Of a stretch of 17,171 nt of DNA, positions 5,052 through 11,606 are shown in pieces. Under the pieces are notes generated by a model. The model was not told the DNA's origin and made no database searches. It saw only the letters and a list, made by a program, of their open reading frames with translations. The number at the start of each line of letters is the position of its first letter. The stretch's first letter is position 1. This DNA comes from Amnibacterium endophyticum (lineage in GTDB: Bacteria > Actinomycetota > Actinomycetes > Actinomycetales > Microbacteriaceae): contig NZ_JBHUEA010000035.1 in the NCBI RefSeq assembly GCF_042680685.1, positions 1 to 17,171 on the forward strand. The letters run 5' to 3'. The translations under genes and the position numbers were made by a program.

Positions 5052-8028
5052 GCGCGCGCCGCGCGGGCAGGACGACGCGGGAGGGCTCCGGCTCGCCCTG
5101 CTGGCGCGCGCCGGGTTCGGCGACCTCGGCGCGGCCCGGCGCGGCCTGCTCGACCTGGCGGCGCTGACCGACCGGGACGCCGGGCGGATGCTCGACGCCT
5201 TCGAGCGTCCCGTCGGCCAGCCCGACGAGGCGCTGGCCGCGCTGCTGCTGCTCGCGGAGCCGGACGCCGCGTCGCTGCGCCCCGTGCTCGACGCGCCCGC
5301 GGCGGCGCGCCGGCTCGCGCTGGTGCTCGGGGCGTCCGGCGGCCTCGCCGACTTCCTCGCGCGCCGGCCGGATGCGCTCGAGGTGCTGCTCGAGACGCTG
5401 TCGTCGCCCCCGCAGCCTGCGGAGCTGCAGCGGGCCCTCCTCGAGGCGGTGCGCGCCGAGGGCGGGACGGCGGGGCGCTCCGGCGCCGACGGCCGCCGCG
5501 CCCTCCGCGTCGCCTACCGCCGGCAGCTCACCCGCATCGCCGCCTGGGACCTGGAGCAGCCCTCGGGCACGGCGGTGTTCGAGCAGGTCGCCGCCGCGCT
5601 CGCCGACCTCGCGGCCGCCGCCCTCGAGGCCGCGCTGGCCGTCGCCAGGGCGGAGGTCGCGGCGTCCGGCGGCGCCGACCGGGTCGCCGCCGTGCGGCTC
5701 GCGGTCATCGGCATGGGCAAGGCGGGGGCCCGCGAGCTGAACTACGTCAGCGACGTCGACGTGATCTTCGTCGCCGAGCGGGCGGACCACGACGCGGACG
5801 TCGACCCGCTGCCGGTGGCGACGCGGCTTGCCGTGACGCTCATGCGCGTGATCGACGACGCGGACGTGGAGCCCGCGCTGTGGCAGGTGGACGCGAACCT
5901 CCGCCCGGAGGGGCGCAGCGGCGCGCTGGTGCGCACCCTCGCCTCCCACGTCGGCTACTACGAGCGGTGGGCGAGCGGCTGGGAGTTCCAGGCGCTCCTG
6001 AAGGCGTGGCCGCTCGCCGGCGACCTCGACCTCGGCCACCGCTACGTCGAGGCGGTGCGGCCGAAGGTGTGGCAGGCCTCGGCCCGCGGCGACTTCGTGC
6101 AGGACGTGCAGCGCATGCGGCAGCGCGTGGAGCAGCACATCCCCGCCGGGCAGGCGGACCGCCAGCTGAAGCTGGGGCCGGGCGGCCTCCGGGACGTCGA
6201 GTTCACCGTCCAGCTGCTGCAGCTGGTGCACGGGCGCACCGACCCCGGCGTGCACGCGCGCGCGACCCTCCCGGCGCTCCGCGCGCTCACCGAGCGCGGC
6301 TACGTCGGACGGGTGGAGGCGGCGGAGTTCGGCGAGGACTACCGCCTGCTCAGGCTCATCGAGCACCGGCTCCAGCTGCGCCGGCTGCAGCGCACGCACC
6401 TGCTGCCGGTCGACGCCGGCGAGCTGCGTGCCGTCGCCCGGTCGTCCGGCATCGCGCAGGACGGGGCCGCGCTGCACGAGCGGGTCGGCCGCGTCCGCGG
6501 GCGGGTGCGCGGCCTGCACCAGCGACTCTTCTACCGGCCGCTGCTGACGGCGGTGTCGCGGCTGCCGGAGGCGGAGCTGACCCTGTCCTCCGCGGCGGCA
6601 GAGGACCGCCTGGCCGGCATCGGCTTCGCCGACCCGCGCAGCGCCCTCCAGCACATCGCCGCCCTCACCGGCGGCGTCTCCCGGAGGGCGGCGATCCAGC
6701 GCACCCTGCTGCCGGTGCTGCTGCAGTGGTTCGCGGAGGGGCCGGACCCCGACCTCGGGCTCCTGTCGTTCCGGCGGATCTCCGAGCGCCTCGGCGACAC
6801 CGCCTGGTACCTGCGGCTGCTGCGCGACTCGCCGACCGCGGCGCGCCGGCTCGCGACCGTGCTCGCGGGGTCGCGGTTCGTGACCGGGCTGCTCGAGACG
6901 CAGCCGGAGGCCGTGCAGTGGTTCGAGCGGGACGGCGAGCTGCGTCCACGCCCGCGCGCGGCGCTGCGGGCGGAGACCACGGCGACCGTGCTCCGCCATG
7001 CGGACCGGGACCACGCGGCGGCGGCGCTGCGGATCGCCCGGCGCCGCGAGGTGCTGCGGCTCGCGCTCGGGGCGCTGCTCGGCACCGTCACGGTGCAGGA
7101 GCTCGGCGCCGCGCTCGCCGACGTGGACTCGGCGCTGCTCGCCGGCTGCCTCCGGGCCGTGCGTCGCGACGAGGGGCCGTGGCCGGAGTTCGCGGTGATC
7201 GCGATGGGGCGCTACGGGGGAGCGGAGCTGGGGTTCGGCTCGGACGTCGACGTCATCGTCGTGTACCGCGCCATCGTCGGGATGGCGCCCGAGGTCGCCC
7301 AGCGGCAGGCCGACGTCCTGGTGAGCGAGCTGAAGCGGCTCACCGCGGACCAGCGGCTGCCGTTCGAGCTCGACTTCGACCTGCGGCCCGAGGGGCGCAA
7401 CGGCCCGGTGGCGCGCTCGTTCCGCGCCTACGAGGCCTACTACTCGCGCTGGTCGGTGACGTGGGAGTCGCAGGCGCTGCTGCGGGCGCGCGGCGTCGCG
7501 GGCGACCGGTCGCTGGTGCAGGACTTCGAGGCGCTCGCGGACCGCCTGCGCTACCCGGAGGGGCTCGACGAGCGGGCGGTGCGCGAGATCAAGCGCATCA
7601 AGGCGCGGATGGAGGCCGAGCGCCTGCCGCGCGCCGCGGACCCGTCCCGCCACCTGAAGCTCGGGCCCGGCGGCCTGACCGACGTCGAGTGGGTGGTGCA
7701 GCTGCTGCAGCTGCAGCACGCGCACGCCGTCCCGGGGCTGCGCACGCAGAGCACCCTGGCCGCGTTCGACGCCGCGGCCGCGGCCGGGCTGATCGAGCGC
7801 GAGGACGCGGCGCCGCTCCGGGACGCCTGGGTGCTCGCCTCCCGCGTCCGCAGCGCGATCACGCTGTGGCTGAACCGGACGACGGACGTGCTGCCGACGG
7901 ACCGCCAGGCGCTCGAGGGCGTCGCCCGCATCCTCGAGTACCCGCCCGGCAGCGCGACGCTGCTCGAGGAGGACGCGCTCCGCACCACCCGCCGCGCCCG
8001 CGCGGTCTTCGAGCGCCTCTTCGCCTGA
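5020..8028 (+). CDS. glnE: Bifunctional glutamine synthetase adenylyltransferase / deadenylylase
   Basis: GlnE attaches AMP to, and removes it from, a tyrosine of glutamine synthetase, tuning the enzyme to nitrogen status. The 1002-residue protein has the family's tandem nucleotidyltransferase design. The first G-x11-DxD motif is at 233-247 (GKAGARELNYVSDVD, D245/D247; deadenylylation half). The second is at 730-744 (GRYGGAELGFGSDVD, D742/D744; adenylylation half). Each is followed by the matching LRPEGR motif and a KLGPGGLxDVEfxVQLLQL segment. ATG at 5020 lies inside the end of glnA2 (32-nt overlap), implying translational coupling. No later start is better, and the first residues are low-complexity, so the true start could differ slightly. 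Its expected target, GlnA1 with Y406, is encoded nearby on the other strand. Confidence 0.96.
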   Translation: MSSPATSSSSERAPRGQDDAGGLRLALLARAGFGDLGAARRGLLDLAALTDRDAGRMLDAFERPVGQPDEALAALLLLAEPDAASLRPVLDAPAAARRLALVLGASGGLADFLARRPDALEVLLETLSSPPQPAELQRALLEAVRAEGGTAGRSGADGRRALRVAYRRQLTRIAAWDLEQPSGTAVFEQVAAALADLAAAALEAALAVARAEVAASGGADRVAAVRLAVIGMGKAGARELNYVSDVDVIFVAERADHDADVDPLPVATRLAVTLMRVIDDADVEPALWQVDANLRPEGRSGALVRTLASHVGYYERWASGWEFQALLKAWPLAGDLDLGHRYVEAVRPKVWQASARGDFVQDVQRMRQRVEQHIPAGQADRQLKLGPGGLRDVEFTVQLLQLVHGRTDPGVHARATLPALRALTERGYVGRVEAAEFGEDYRLLRLIEHRLQLRRLQRTHLLPVDAGELRAVARSSGIAQDGAALHERVGRVRGRVRGLHQRLFYRPLLTAVSRLPEAELTLSSAAAEDRLAGIGFADPRSALQHIAALTGGVSRRAAIQRTLLPVLLQWFAEGPDPDLGLLSFRRISERLGDTAWYLRLLRDSPTAARRLATVLAGSRFVTGLLETQPEAVQWFERDGELRPRPRAALRAETTATVLRHADRDHAAAALRIARRREVLRLALGALLGTVTVQELGAALADVDSALLAGCLRAVRRDEGPWPEFAVIAMGRYGGAELGFGSDVDVIVVYRAIVGMAPEVAQRQADVLVSELKRLTADQRLPFELDFDLRPEGRNGPVARSFRAYEAYYSRWSVTWESQALLRARGVAGDRSLVQDFEALADRLRYPEGLDERAVREIKRIKARMEAERLPRAADPSRHLKLGPGGLTDVEWVVQLLQLQHAHAVPGLRTQSTLAAFDAAAAAGLIEREDAAPLRDAWVLASRVRSAITLWLNRTTDVLPTDRQALEGVARILEYPPGSATLLEEDALRTTRRARAVFERLFA

Positions 8029-8047
8029 GCGGCCCCCGCGGCTCGCC

Positions 8048-8080
8048 TCGTCACGCGTCGAGCCCGCGCGAGCGTGACGA
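8048..8080. terminator. Inverted repeat after glnE
   Basis: TCGTCACGC (8048-8056) and GCGTGACGA (8072-8080) form a 9-bp perfect stem with a 15-nt loop, starting 20 nt after the glnE stop. No T run follows. It may end or stabilise the glnA2-glnE transcript, or be an operator for the next gene. Confidence 0.4.
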
Positions 8081-8147
8081 TCCGAGCCGGCGGCGGGGCT
8101 GTGGACGACGGCACCGCGATCGTCGCCCGTGCGGGATCGTCGACGCC

Positions 8148-8765
8148 GTGCCCGAGCCGCGACCGTTGCCCGACGACCTCGCAGGACGGCCGTTCGACCG
8201 CGCCGCGCTCGTCGAGCGGCGGCGGTCCAAGGGCCGCGCGACTCGCAAGGACCTGGTCCATCCGCTCCACGGGGTGCACTCGAGCGTCGCGCCGACGACC
8301 CTGCTCGAGCGCTGCCGCGCCTACGCCGTCCGGATGCGGCCGGGCCGGTCGTTCTGCCACGCCACGGCCGCGCAGCTGCGCGGGATGCCCCTGCCGGTCC
8401 GGCTGCAGCAGTCCGATCCCCTGCACGTCGCCGCGGTGCGTCCGGCGAGCCCGCCCCGGACGCGCGGGGTGATCGGGCACCGCCTCTCGCTGCCTCCGGT
8501 GGTCCAGGACCTCGACGGCCTCGTGGTCTGCGCGCCGAGCGAGGCGTGGGTCCAGCTGGGGGACGAGCTGGACCTCGACGAGCTCGTGGAGATCGCCGAC
8601 CACCTGCTGACCGTCTCGCCGCTGGACCCCGGTGCGAGTGCCGCTGACTCGATCCGCAACGCCGCGGGACGACGTCGGCGAGACGAAGTGAGTCACTCGG
8701 CCGCCGACTCCCATCCGCTGGCTCGACAGGTCCCGGCTGCGAACCCGAGGTACGTGACGGAGTGA
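8148..8765 (+). CDS. AbiEi-like protein, apparently lacking its C-terminal nuclease domain
   Basis: The 205-residue product resembles a family common in high-GC actinobacteria (often annotated as AbiEi-type antitoxin or DUF559-containing). Supporting stretches are a charged N-terminus, LVHPLHGVHSS, LLERCRAYAVRMRPGRSFCHATAAQLRGMPLP, PLHVAAVRP and GLVVCAPSEAWVQLGDELDLDELVEIADHLL. As I know the family, members run to about 280-320 residues and end in a VSR/DUF559-like nuclease fold. Here the family pattern stops near residue 165 and is followed by about 40 residues of low-complexity sequence and a stop, so the nuclease part is missing. GTG at 8148 is the first sensible start; no good ribosome site precedes it. 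Overlapping frames in the same stretch lack this pattern. It could be a decaying gene or a functional short form. No toxin partner is adjacent. Confidence 0.65.
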   Translation: MPEPRPLPDDLAGRPFDRAALVERRRSKGRATRKDLVHPLHGVHSSVAPTTLLERCRAYAVRMRPGRSFCHATAAQLRGMPLPVRLQQSDPLHVAAVRPASPPRTRGVIGHRLSLPPVVQDLDGLVVCAPSEAWVQLGDELDLDELVEIADHLLTVSPLDPGASAADSIRNAAGRRRRDEVSHSAADSHPLARQVPAANPRYVTE

Positions 8766-8780
8766 GCCACCAGACGACGA

Positions 8781-8811
8781 AGGCCGCCGCTCCTCGGGGG
8801 AGCGGCGGCCT
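8781..8811 (-). terminator. Strong hairpin terminator of glnA1 (probably bidirectional)
   Basis: AGGCCGCCGCTCC (8781-8793) pairs perfectly with GGAGCGGCGGCCT (8799-8811): a 13-bp GC-rich stem with a 5-nt loop. It lies 21 nt beyond the glnA1 stop and 15 nt beyond the convergent AbiEi-like gene. There is no long T run on either side, as is common in GC-rich actinobacteria. Confidence 0.75.
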
Positions 8812-8832
8812 CGGCCGGCGGGGCTGCAGGCG

Positions 8833-10269
8833 TCAGACGCCGAAGTACAGCTCGTACTCGAAGGGGTGCGGACGCGCGGCGAGCGGCTTGATCTCCTTCT
8901 CGCGCTTGTAGTCGATCCACGTCTCGATGACCTCGGGCGTGAACACGTCGCCCGCCGTCAGGTAGTCGTGGTCGGCCTCGAGCGCCTCCAGCACCAGGTC
9001 GAGCGAGCCCGGCACCTGGGGGATCTGCTTCGCCTCCTCGGGCGGCAGCTCGTAGAGGTCCTTGTCGACCGGCTCGTGCGGCTCGATGCGGTTCTGGATG
9101 CCGTCGATGCCCGCCATCAGCTGCGCGGCGAAGGCCAGGTACGGGTTCCCGGACGCGTCGGGCGCCCGGAACTCGATGCGCTTCGCCTTGGGGTTCGTGC
9201 CGGTGATCGGGATGCGGATCGCCGCGGAGCGGTTGCCCGCCGAGTAGACGAGGTTCACCGGCGCCTCGTAGCCCGGGACCAGCCGGTGGTACGAGTTCGC
9301 GGTCGGGTTCGTGAAGGCGAGCAGCGACGGCGCGTGCTTCAGGATGCCGCCGATGTACCAGCGCGCGAGGTCGGACAGGCCGCCGTAGCCGGCCTCGTCG
9401 TAGAACAGCGGCTTGCCGTCGTTCCAGAGCGACTGGTGCGTGTGCATGCCAGAGCCGTTGTCGCCGAAGAGCGGCTTCGGCATGAAGGTGGCGGTCTTGC
9501 CCCACTGCTTCGCGGTGTTCTTGACGAGGTACTTGAACTTCAGGATGTCGTCCGCGGCGTGCACCAGCGTGTCGAACTTGTAGTTGATCTCGCCCTGGCC
9601 GGCGGTGCCGACCTCGTGGTGGCTGCGCTCGACCTCGAGGCCCGCCTCGATCAGCTTCAGCACGATGTCGTCGCGGAGGTCCGCGTGCTGGTCGACCGGG
9701 CTCACCGGGAAGTAGCCGCCCTTGTACGGCGTCTTGTTCGCCAGGTTGCCGCCGACCTCCTCGCGCCCCGAGTTCCAGGCGGCCTCGGACGAGTCGACCT
9801 TGTAGAAGCTCTCGCCCTGCGTCACCGAGTAGCGCACGTCGTCGAAGATGTAGAACTCGGCCTCGGGCGCGAAGAACGCGGTGTCCGCGATGCCCGTGGA
9901 GGCGACGTACTTCTCGGCCTTGTGCGCGATCTGGCGCGGGTCCTTCGAGTAGATCTCGCCGTTCCGCGGGTTGTAGATGTCGAAGACCATGATCAGCGTG
10001 CGCTCGACGCGGAACGGGTCGATGTAGGCCGTCGACGGGTCCGGGATCAGCTGCATGTCCGACTCGTGGATGTTCGCGAAGCCGCGGATTGACGAGCCGT
10101 CGAACAGCTGACCGACCGAGAAGAACTCCTCGTCGACCGTGCTCGCCGGGATGTTGAAGTGCTGCTGCACCCCGGGCAGGTCCGTGAACCGGATGTCGAG
10201 GAACTTGACGTCCGTGTCGCGGATGAACTTGATGACCTCGGACGAGTCGCTGAACTTGGGAGTGGGCAT
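8833..10269 (-). CDS. glnA1: Glutamine synthetase type I, adenylylation-regulated
   Basis: This is the main ammonia-assimilating enzyme: glutamate, ammonia and ATP to glutamine, as a cytoplasmic dodecamer. The 478-residue protein is full length. Motifs include LFDGSSIRGFANIHESDM, the PEAEFYIFDD metal site, the extra segment containing NKTPYKGGYFPVSP that marks the beta subtype, SHHEVGTAGQGEINYKF, GSGMHTHQSL, a YSAGNRSAAIRIP segment and IEFRAPDASGNPYLAFA. The adenylylation tyrosine is Y406 in KDLYELPPEE, which makes it the expected GlnE substrate. ATG at 10269 has AGGAGA 9 nt upstream. Upstream lie a TAGGTT -10 and a complete GlnR box, so transcription is probably nitrogen-controlled. A 13-bp hairpin follows the stop. 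Confidence 0.98.
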   Translation of the reverse strand: MPTPKFSDSSEVIKFIRDTDVKFLDIRFTDLPGVQQHFNIPASTVDEEFFSVGQLFDGSSIRGFANIHESDMQLIPDPSTAYIDPFRVERTLIMVFDIYNPRNGEIYSKDPRQIAHKAEKYVASTGIADTAFFAPEAEFYIFDDVRYSVTQGESFYKVDSSEAAWNSGREEVGGNLANKTPYKGGYFPVSPVDQHADLRDDIVLKLIEAGLEVERSHHEVGTAGQGEINYKFDTLVHAADDILKFKYLVKNTAKQWGKTATFMPKPLFGDNGSGMHTHQSLWNDGKPLFYDEAGYGGLSDLARWYIGGILKHAPSLLAFTNPTANSYHRLVPGYEAPVNLVYSAGNRSAAIRIPITGTNPKAKRIEFRAPDASGNPYLAFAAQLMAGIDGIQNRIEPHEPVDKDLYELPPEEAKQIPQVPGSLDLVLEALEADHDYLTAGDVFTPEVIETWIDYKREKEIKPLAARPHPFEYELYFGV

Positions 10270-10323
10270 GGTGATGGTTCTCCTGGAGGGCCGATGCCGG
10301 CGCGGCGGACGCGAGCCGCCACC

Positions 10324-10329
10324 AACCTA
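10324..10329 (-). promoter_or_regulatory. -10 element of the glnA1 promoter
   Basis: On the minus strand TAGGTT (TANNNT) lies 54 nt before the glnA1 ATG. No good -35 hexamer is present; the GlnR box occupies that region, as expected for an activator-dependent promoter. Confidence 0.6.
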
Positions 10330-10340
10330 CGGGTGCGTCC

Positions 10341-10378
10341 GTTTCGTCGACGTCACCGGCGCGTTTCGGCGGTGTTAC
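10341..10378 (-). promoter_or_regulatory. GlnR binding site (four-part box) upstream of glnA1
   Basis: On the minus strand the sequence reads GTAAC-n6-GAAAC-n6-GTGAC-n6-GAAAC, an exact fit to the published actinobacterial GlnR consensus (gTnAC-n6-GaAAC-n6-gTnAC-n6-GaAAC). The sub-boxes are at 10374-10378, 10363-10367, 10352-10356 and 10341-10345. Its centre is about 33 bp upstream of the TAGGTT centre, i.e. near -40, suiting activation by the OmpR-type regulator GlnR under nitrogen limitation. The distal sub-box covers the stop codon of the upstream J-domain gene. The glnR gene is not in this window. Confidence 0.88.
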
Positions 10379-10806
10379 GGGCGGCCGGAGGACACCGGGC
10401 GCGACGGGGCCGCGGGAGCGCCGGGTCCGCCCTCGAGGCCCTGCTCGACGGTCACCAGCAGGACGAGCAGGAAGCTCAGCAGCGCGAGCACGACGAGCGG
10501 TCCGCCGAGGCTCTGGCTCGGCACGCGGGGCGCCGCACGCAGGGTCTCGGCCGGTGAGCCGCCGTCGCCGCCGGCAGCGGCCGTCCGCGCGGCGTCGAGC
10601 AGCACGTCGCGGGCCCGCAGCAGCCGGTCGAACTCGACGGCGGCGTCGTGGCGCTCCTGCGGCCCGGCGCCGGGGCGCATGTCGGGGTGCGCCGTGCGGG
10701 CGGCCTTCAGGAAGGCGCGCTGGACCTCCGCGGCCGATGCCGCAGGGTCGACACCGAGCAGTCTCGCCGCCTCCTGCCTGGCCGCGGGCCCGGCGCCGGC
10801 GGTCAC
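10375..10806 (-). CDS. Short J-domain protein with a C-terminal membrane anchor
   Basis: The 143-residue protein has an N-terminal J domain (about residues 10-75) with the signature H40-P41-D42, which in DnaJ-type co-chaperones stimulates the ATPase of Hsp70 (DnaK). A Gly/Ala/Pro-rich stretch follows, then one membrane helix (about 101-120, PLVVLALLSFLLVLLVTV) and a short Pro/Gly/Ala tail. It lacks the Gly/Phe and zinc-finger regions of full DnaJ, so it is a class-C J protein that would present its J domain at the membrane, presumably on the cytoplasmic side. GTG at 10806 is chosen because it overlaps the upstream stop (GTGA), giving coupled translation with the DUF4191 gene. Its TAA lies within the glnA1 GlnR box. 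Its client is unknown. Confidence 0.85.
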   Translation of the reverse strand: MTAGAGPAARQEAARLLGVDPAASAAEVQRAFLKAARTAHPDMRPGAGPQERHDAAVEFDRLLRARDVLLDAARTAAAGGDGGSPAETLRAAPRVPSQSLGGPLVVLALLSFLLVLLVTVEQGLEGGPGAPAAPSRPVSSGRP

Positions 10807-11501
10807 CTGCGGACGGGACGCAGCTTCGTCGGGTCGACGCCCTTCGGCATCGGCACGGAGGCCTTCATGGACTCCAGCCGGTTGCTCACGCCGAGCACCT
10901 CGGCCCTCGTCAGGCGGGGCTTCAGCCGGCCGAGCCGCCGGTTGATCCGGCCGAGCGGCACGGCGTCCTCGTCGGGGCCGACGCGGATGACGGAGACCGG
11001 CACGTTCGGCGCGACGCGCTGCACCTTGCGGCGCTCCTCCTCGACGAGGCGCTGCGTGCGGCCCTTGGGCCCCTCGGCGATCAGGACGACGCCCGGGCGG
11101 CCGATGGCGCGGTACACGGCGTCGCGGGTGCGCGGGTTGACGGCGACGGGCACCTCGCTGCCGCGCCAGCCCCGGCGCAGCGAGCTGCGGAGCACGGCGC
11201 CGACCGCGCCCGGCTGCCCCTCGATCTGCGCGTAGGCGGCCGACTCGGCCCGGCGACCGAGCACGATGAGGGCGACGAGCAGCCCGGTGACGATGCCGAG
11301 CAGCACCATCGTGATGATCGACAGGACGTTGCCGCCCGCCACCGTGAGGGCGAGCACGACCCCGCCGAGCACCGGCAGCAGGAAGGCGAGCAGCACCCAC
11401 CAGGTGACCGACGGGTCGGCCTTCCGGGTCATCTGGAAGACCTGGATCATCTGCTTGACGCGGCCCGGCTTCTTGGCCGGCCGGCCGGTGGTGCGGGCCA
11501 T
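10803..11501 (-). CDS. DUF4191 family membrane protein (Rv2219-like)
   Basis: This conserved actinobacterial membrane protein has no established function. The 232-residue product starts MARTTGRPAKKPGRVKQMIQVF (basic, cytoplasmic). Two membrane helices follow at about 33-55 and 58-81, then a cytoplasmic domain of about 150 residues including AVYRAIGRPGVVLIAEGPKGRTQRL, VIRVGPDEDAVPLGRI and a C-terminal VSNRLESMKASVPMPKGVDPTKLRPVRR. These are typical DUF4191 features, and the family sits next to glnA1 in mycobacteria as well. ATG at 11501 lacks a Shine-Dalgarno sequence but has TACCAT 7 nt upstream, suggesting a leaderless mRNA. The stop overlaps the J-domain gene start. Confidence 0.92.
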   Translation of the reverse strand: MARTTGRPAKKPGRVKQMIQVFQMTRKADPSVTWWVLLAFLLPVLGGVVLALTVAGGNVLSIITMVLLGIVTGLLVALIVLGRRAESAAYAQIEGQPGAVGAVLRSSLRRGWRGSEVPVAVNPRTRDAVYRAIGRPGVVLIAEGPKGRTQRLVEEERRKVQRVAPNVPVSVIRVGPDEDAVPLGRINRRLGRLKPRLTRAEVLGVSNRLESMKASVPMPKGVDPTKLRPVRR

Positions 11502-11508
11502 GCCGACG

Positions 11509-11514
11509 ATGGTA
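11509..11514 (-). promoter_or_regulatory. Candidate -10 for leaderless DUF4191 gene transcription
   Basis: On the minus strand GATACCAT contains TACCAT (TANNNT), followed by CGTCGGC (7 nt) and then ATG at 11501. There is no ribosome binding site between them. Confidence 0.5.
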
Positions 11515-11606
11515 TCCGCTCCTCCCCAGACCGCCGCGGGTGCGGAGCGAGCCTTCGACGCCGTGATCGGCCCCAGTGGCGGGGTCGCGGGCGTCACGCT
11601 GCGGGC

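Noticed and set aside
5011..7725. A 904-residue open frame antisense to glnE
   Set aside because: Its translation is low-complexity Arg/Ala/Gly/Gln-rich and matches no family; glnE on the other strand has clear motifs over its whole length. It is a product of high GC content.
8134..8147. GATCGT 7 nt before the GTG of the AbiEi-like gene as a leaderless promoter
   Set aside because: It has the right spacing but lacks the first T of TANNNT; a chance match is likely in this sequence.
8074..8647. Two other plus-strand frames over the AbiEi-like gene
   Set aside because: Both translate to Arg/Pro/Ala/Ser-rich sequence; only the frame starting at 8148 shows conserved family stretches.
11590..11606. 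CACGCT 6 nt before the ATG of the kinase-like gene as a leaderless promoter
   Set aside because: It lacks the essential first T of TANNNT, so the resemblance to the panB site is too weak to claim.
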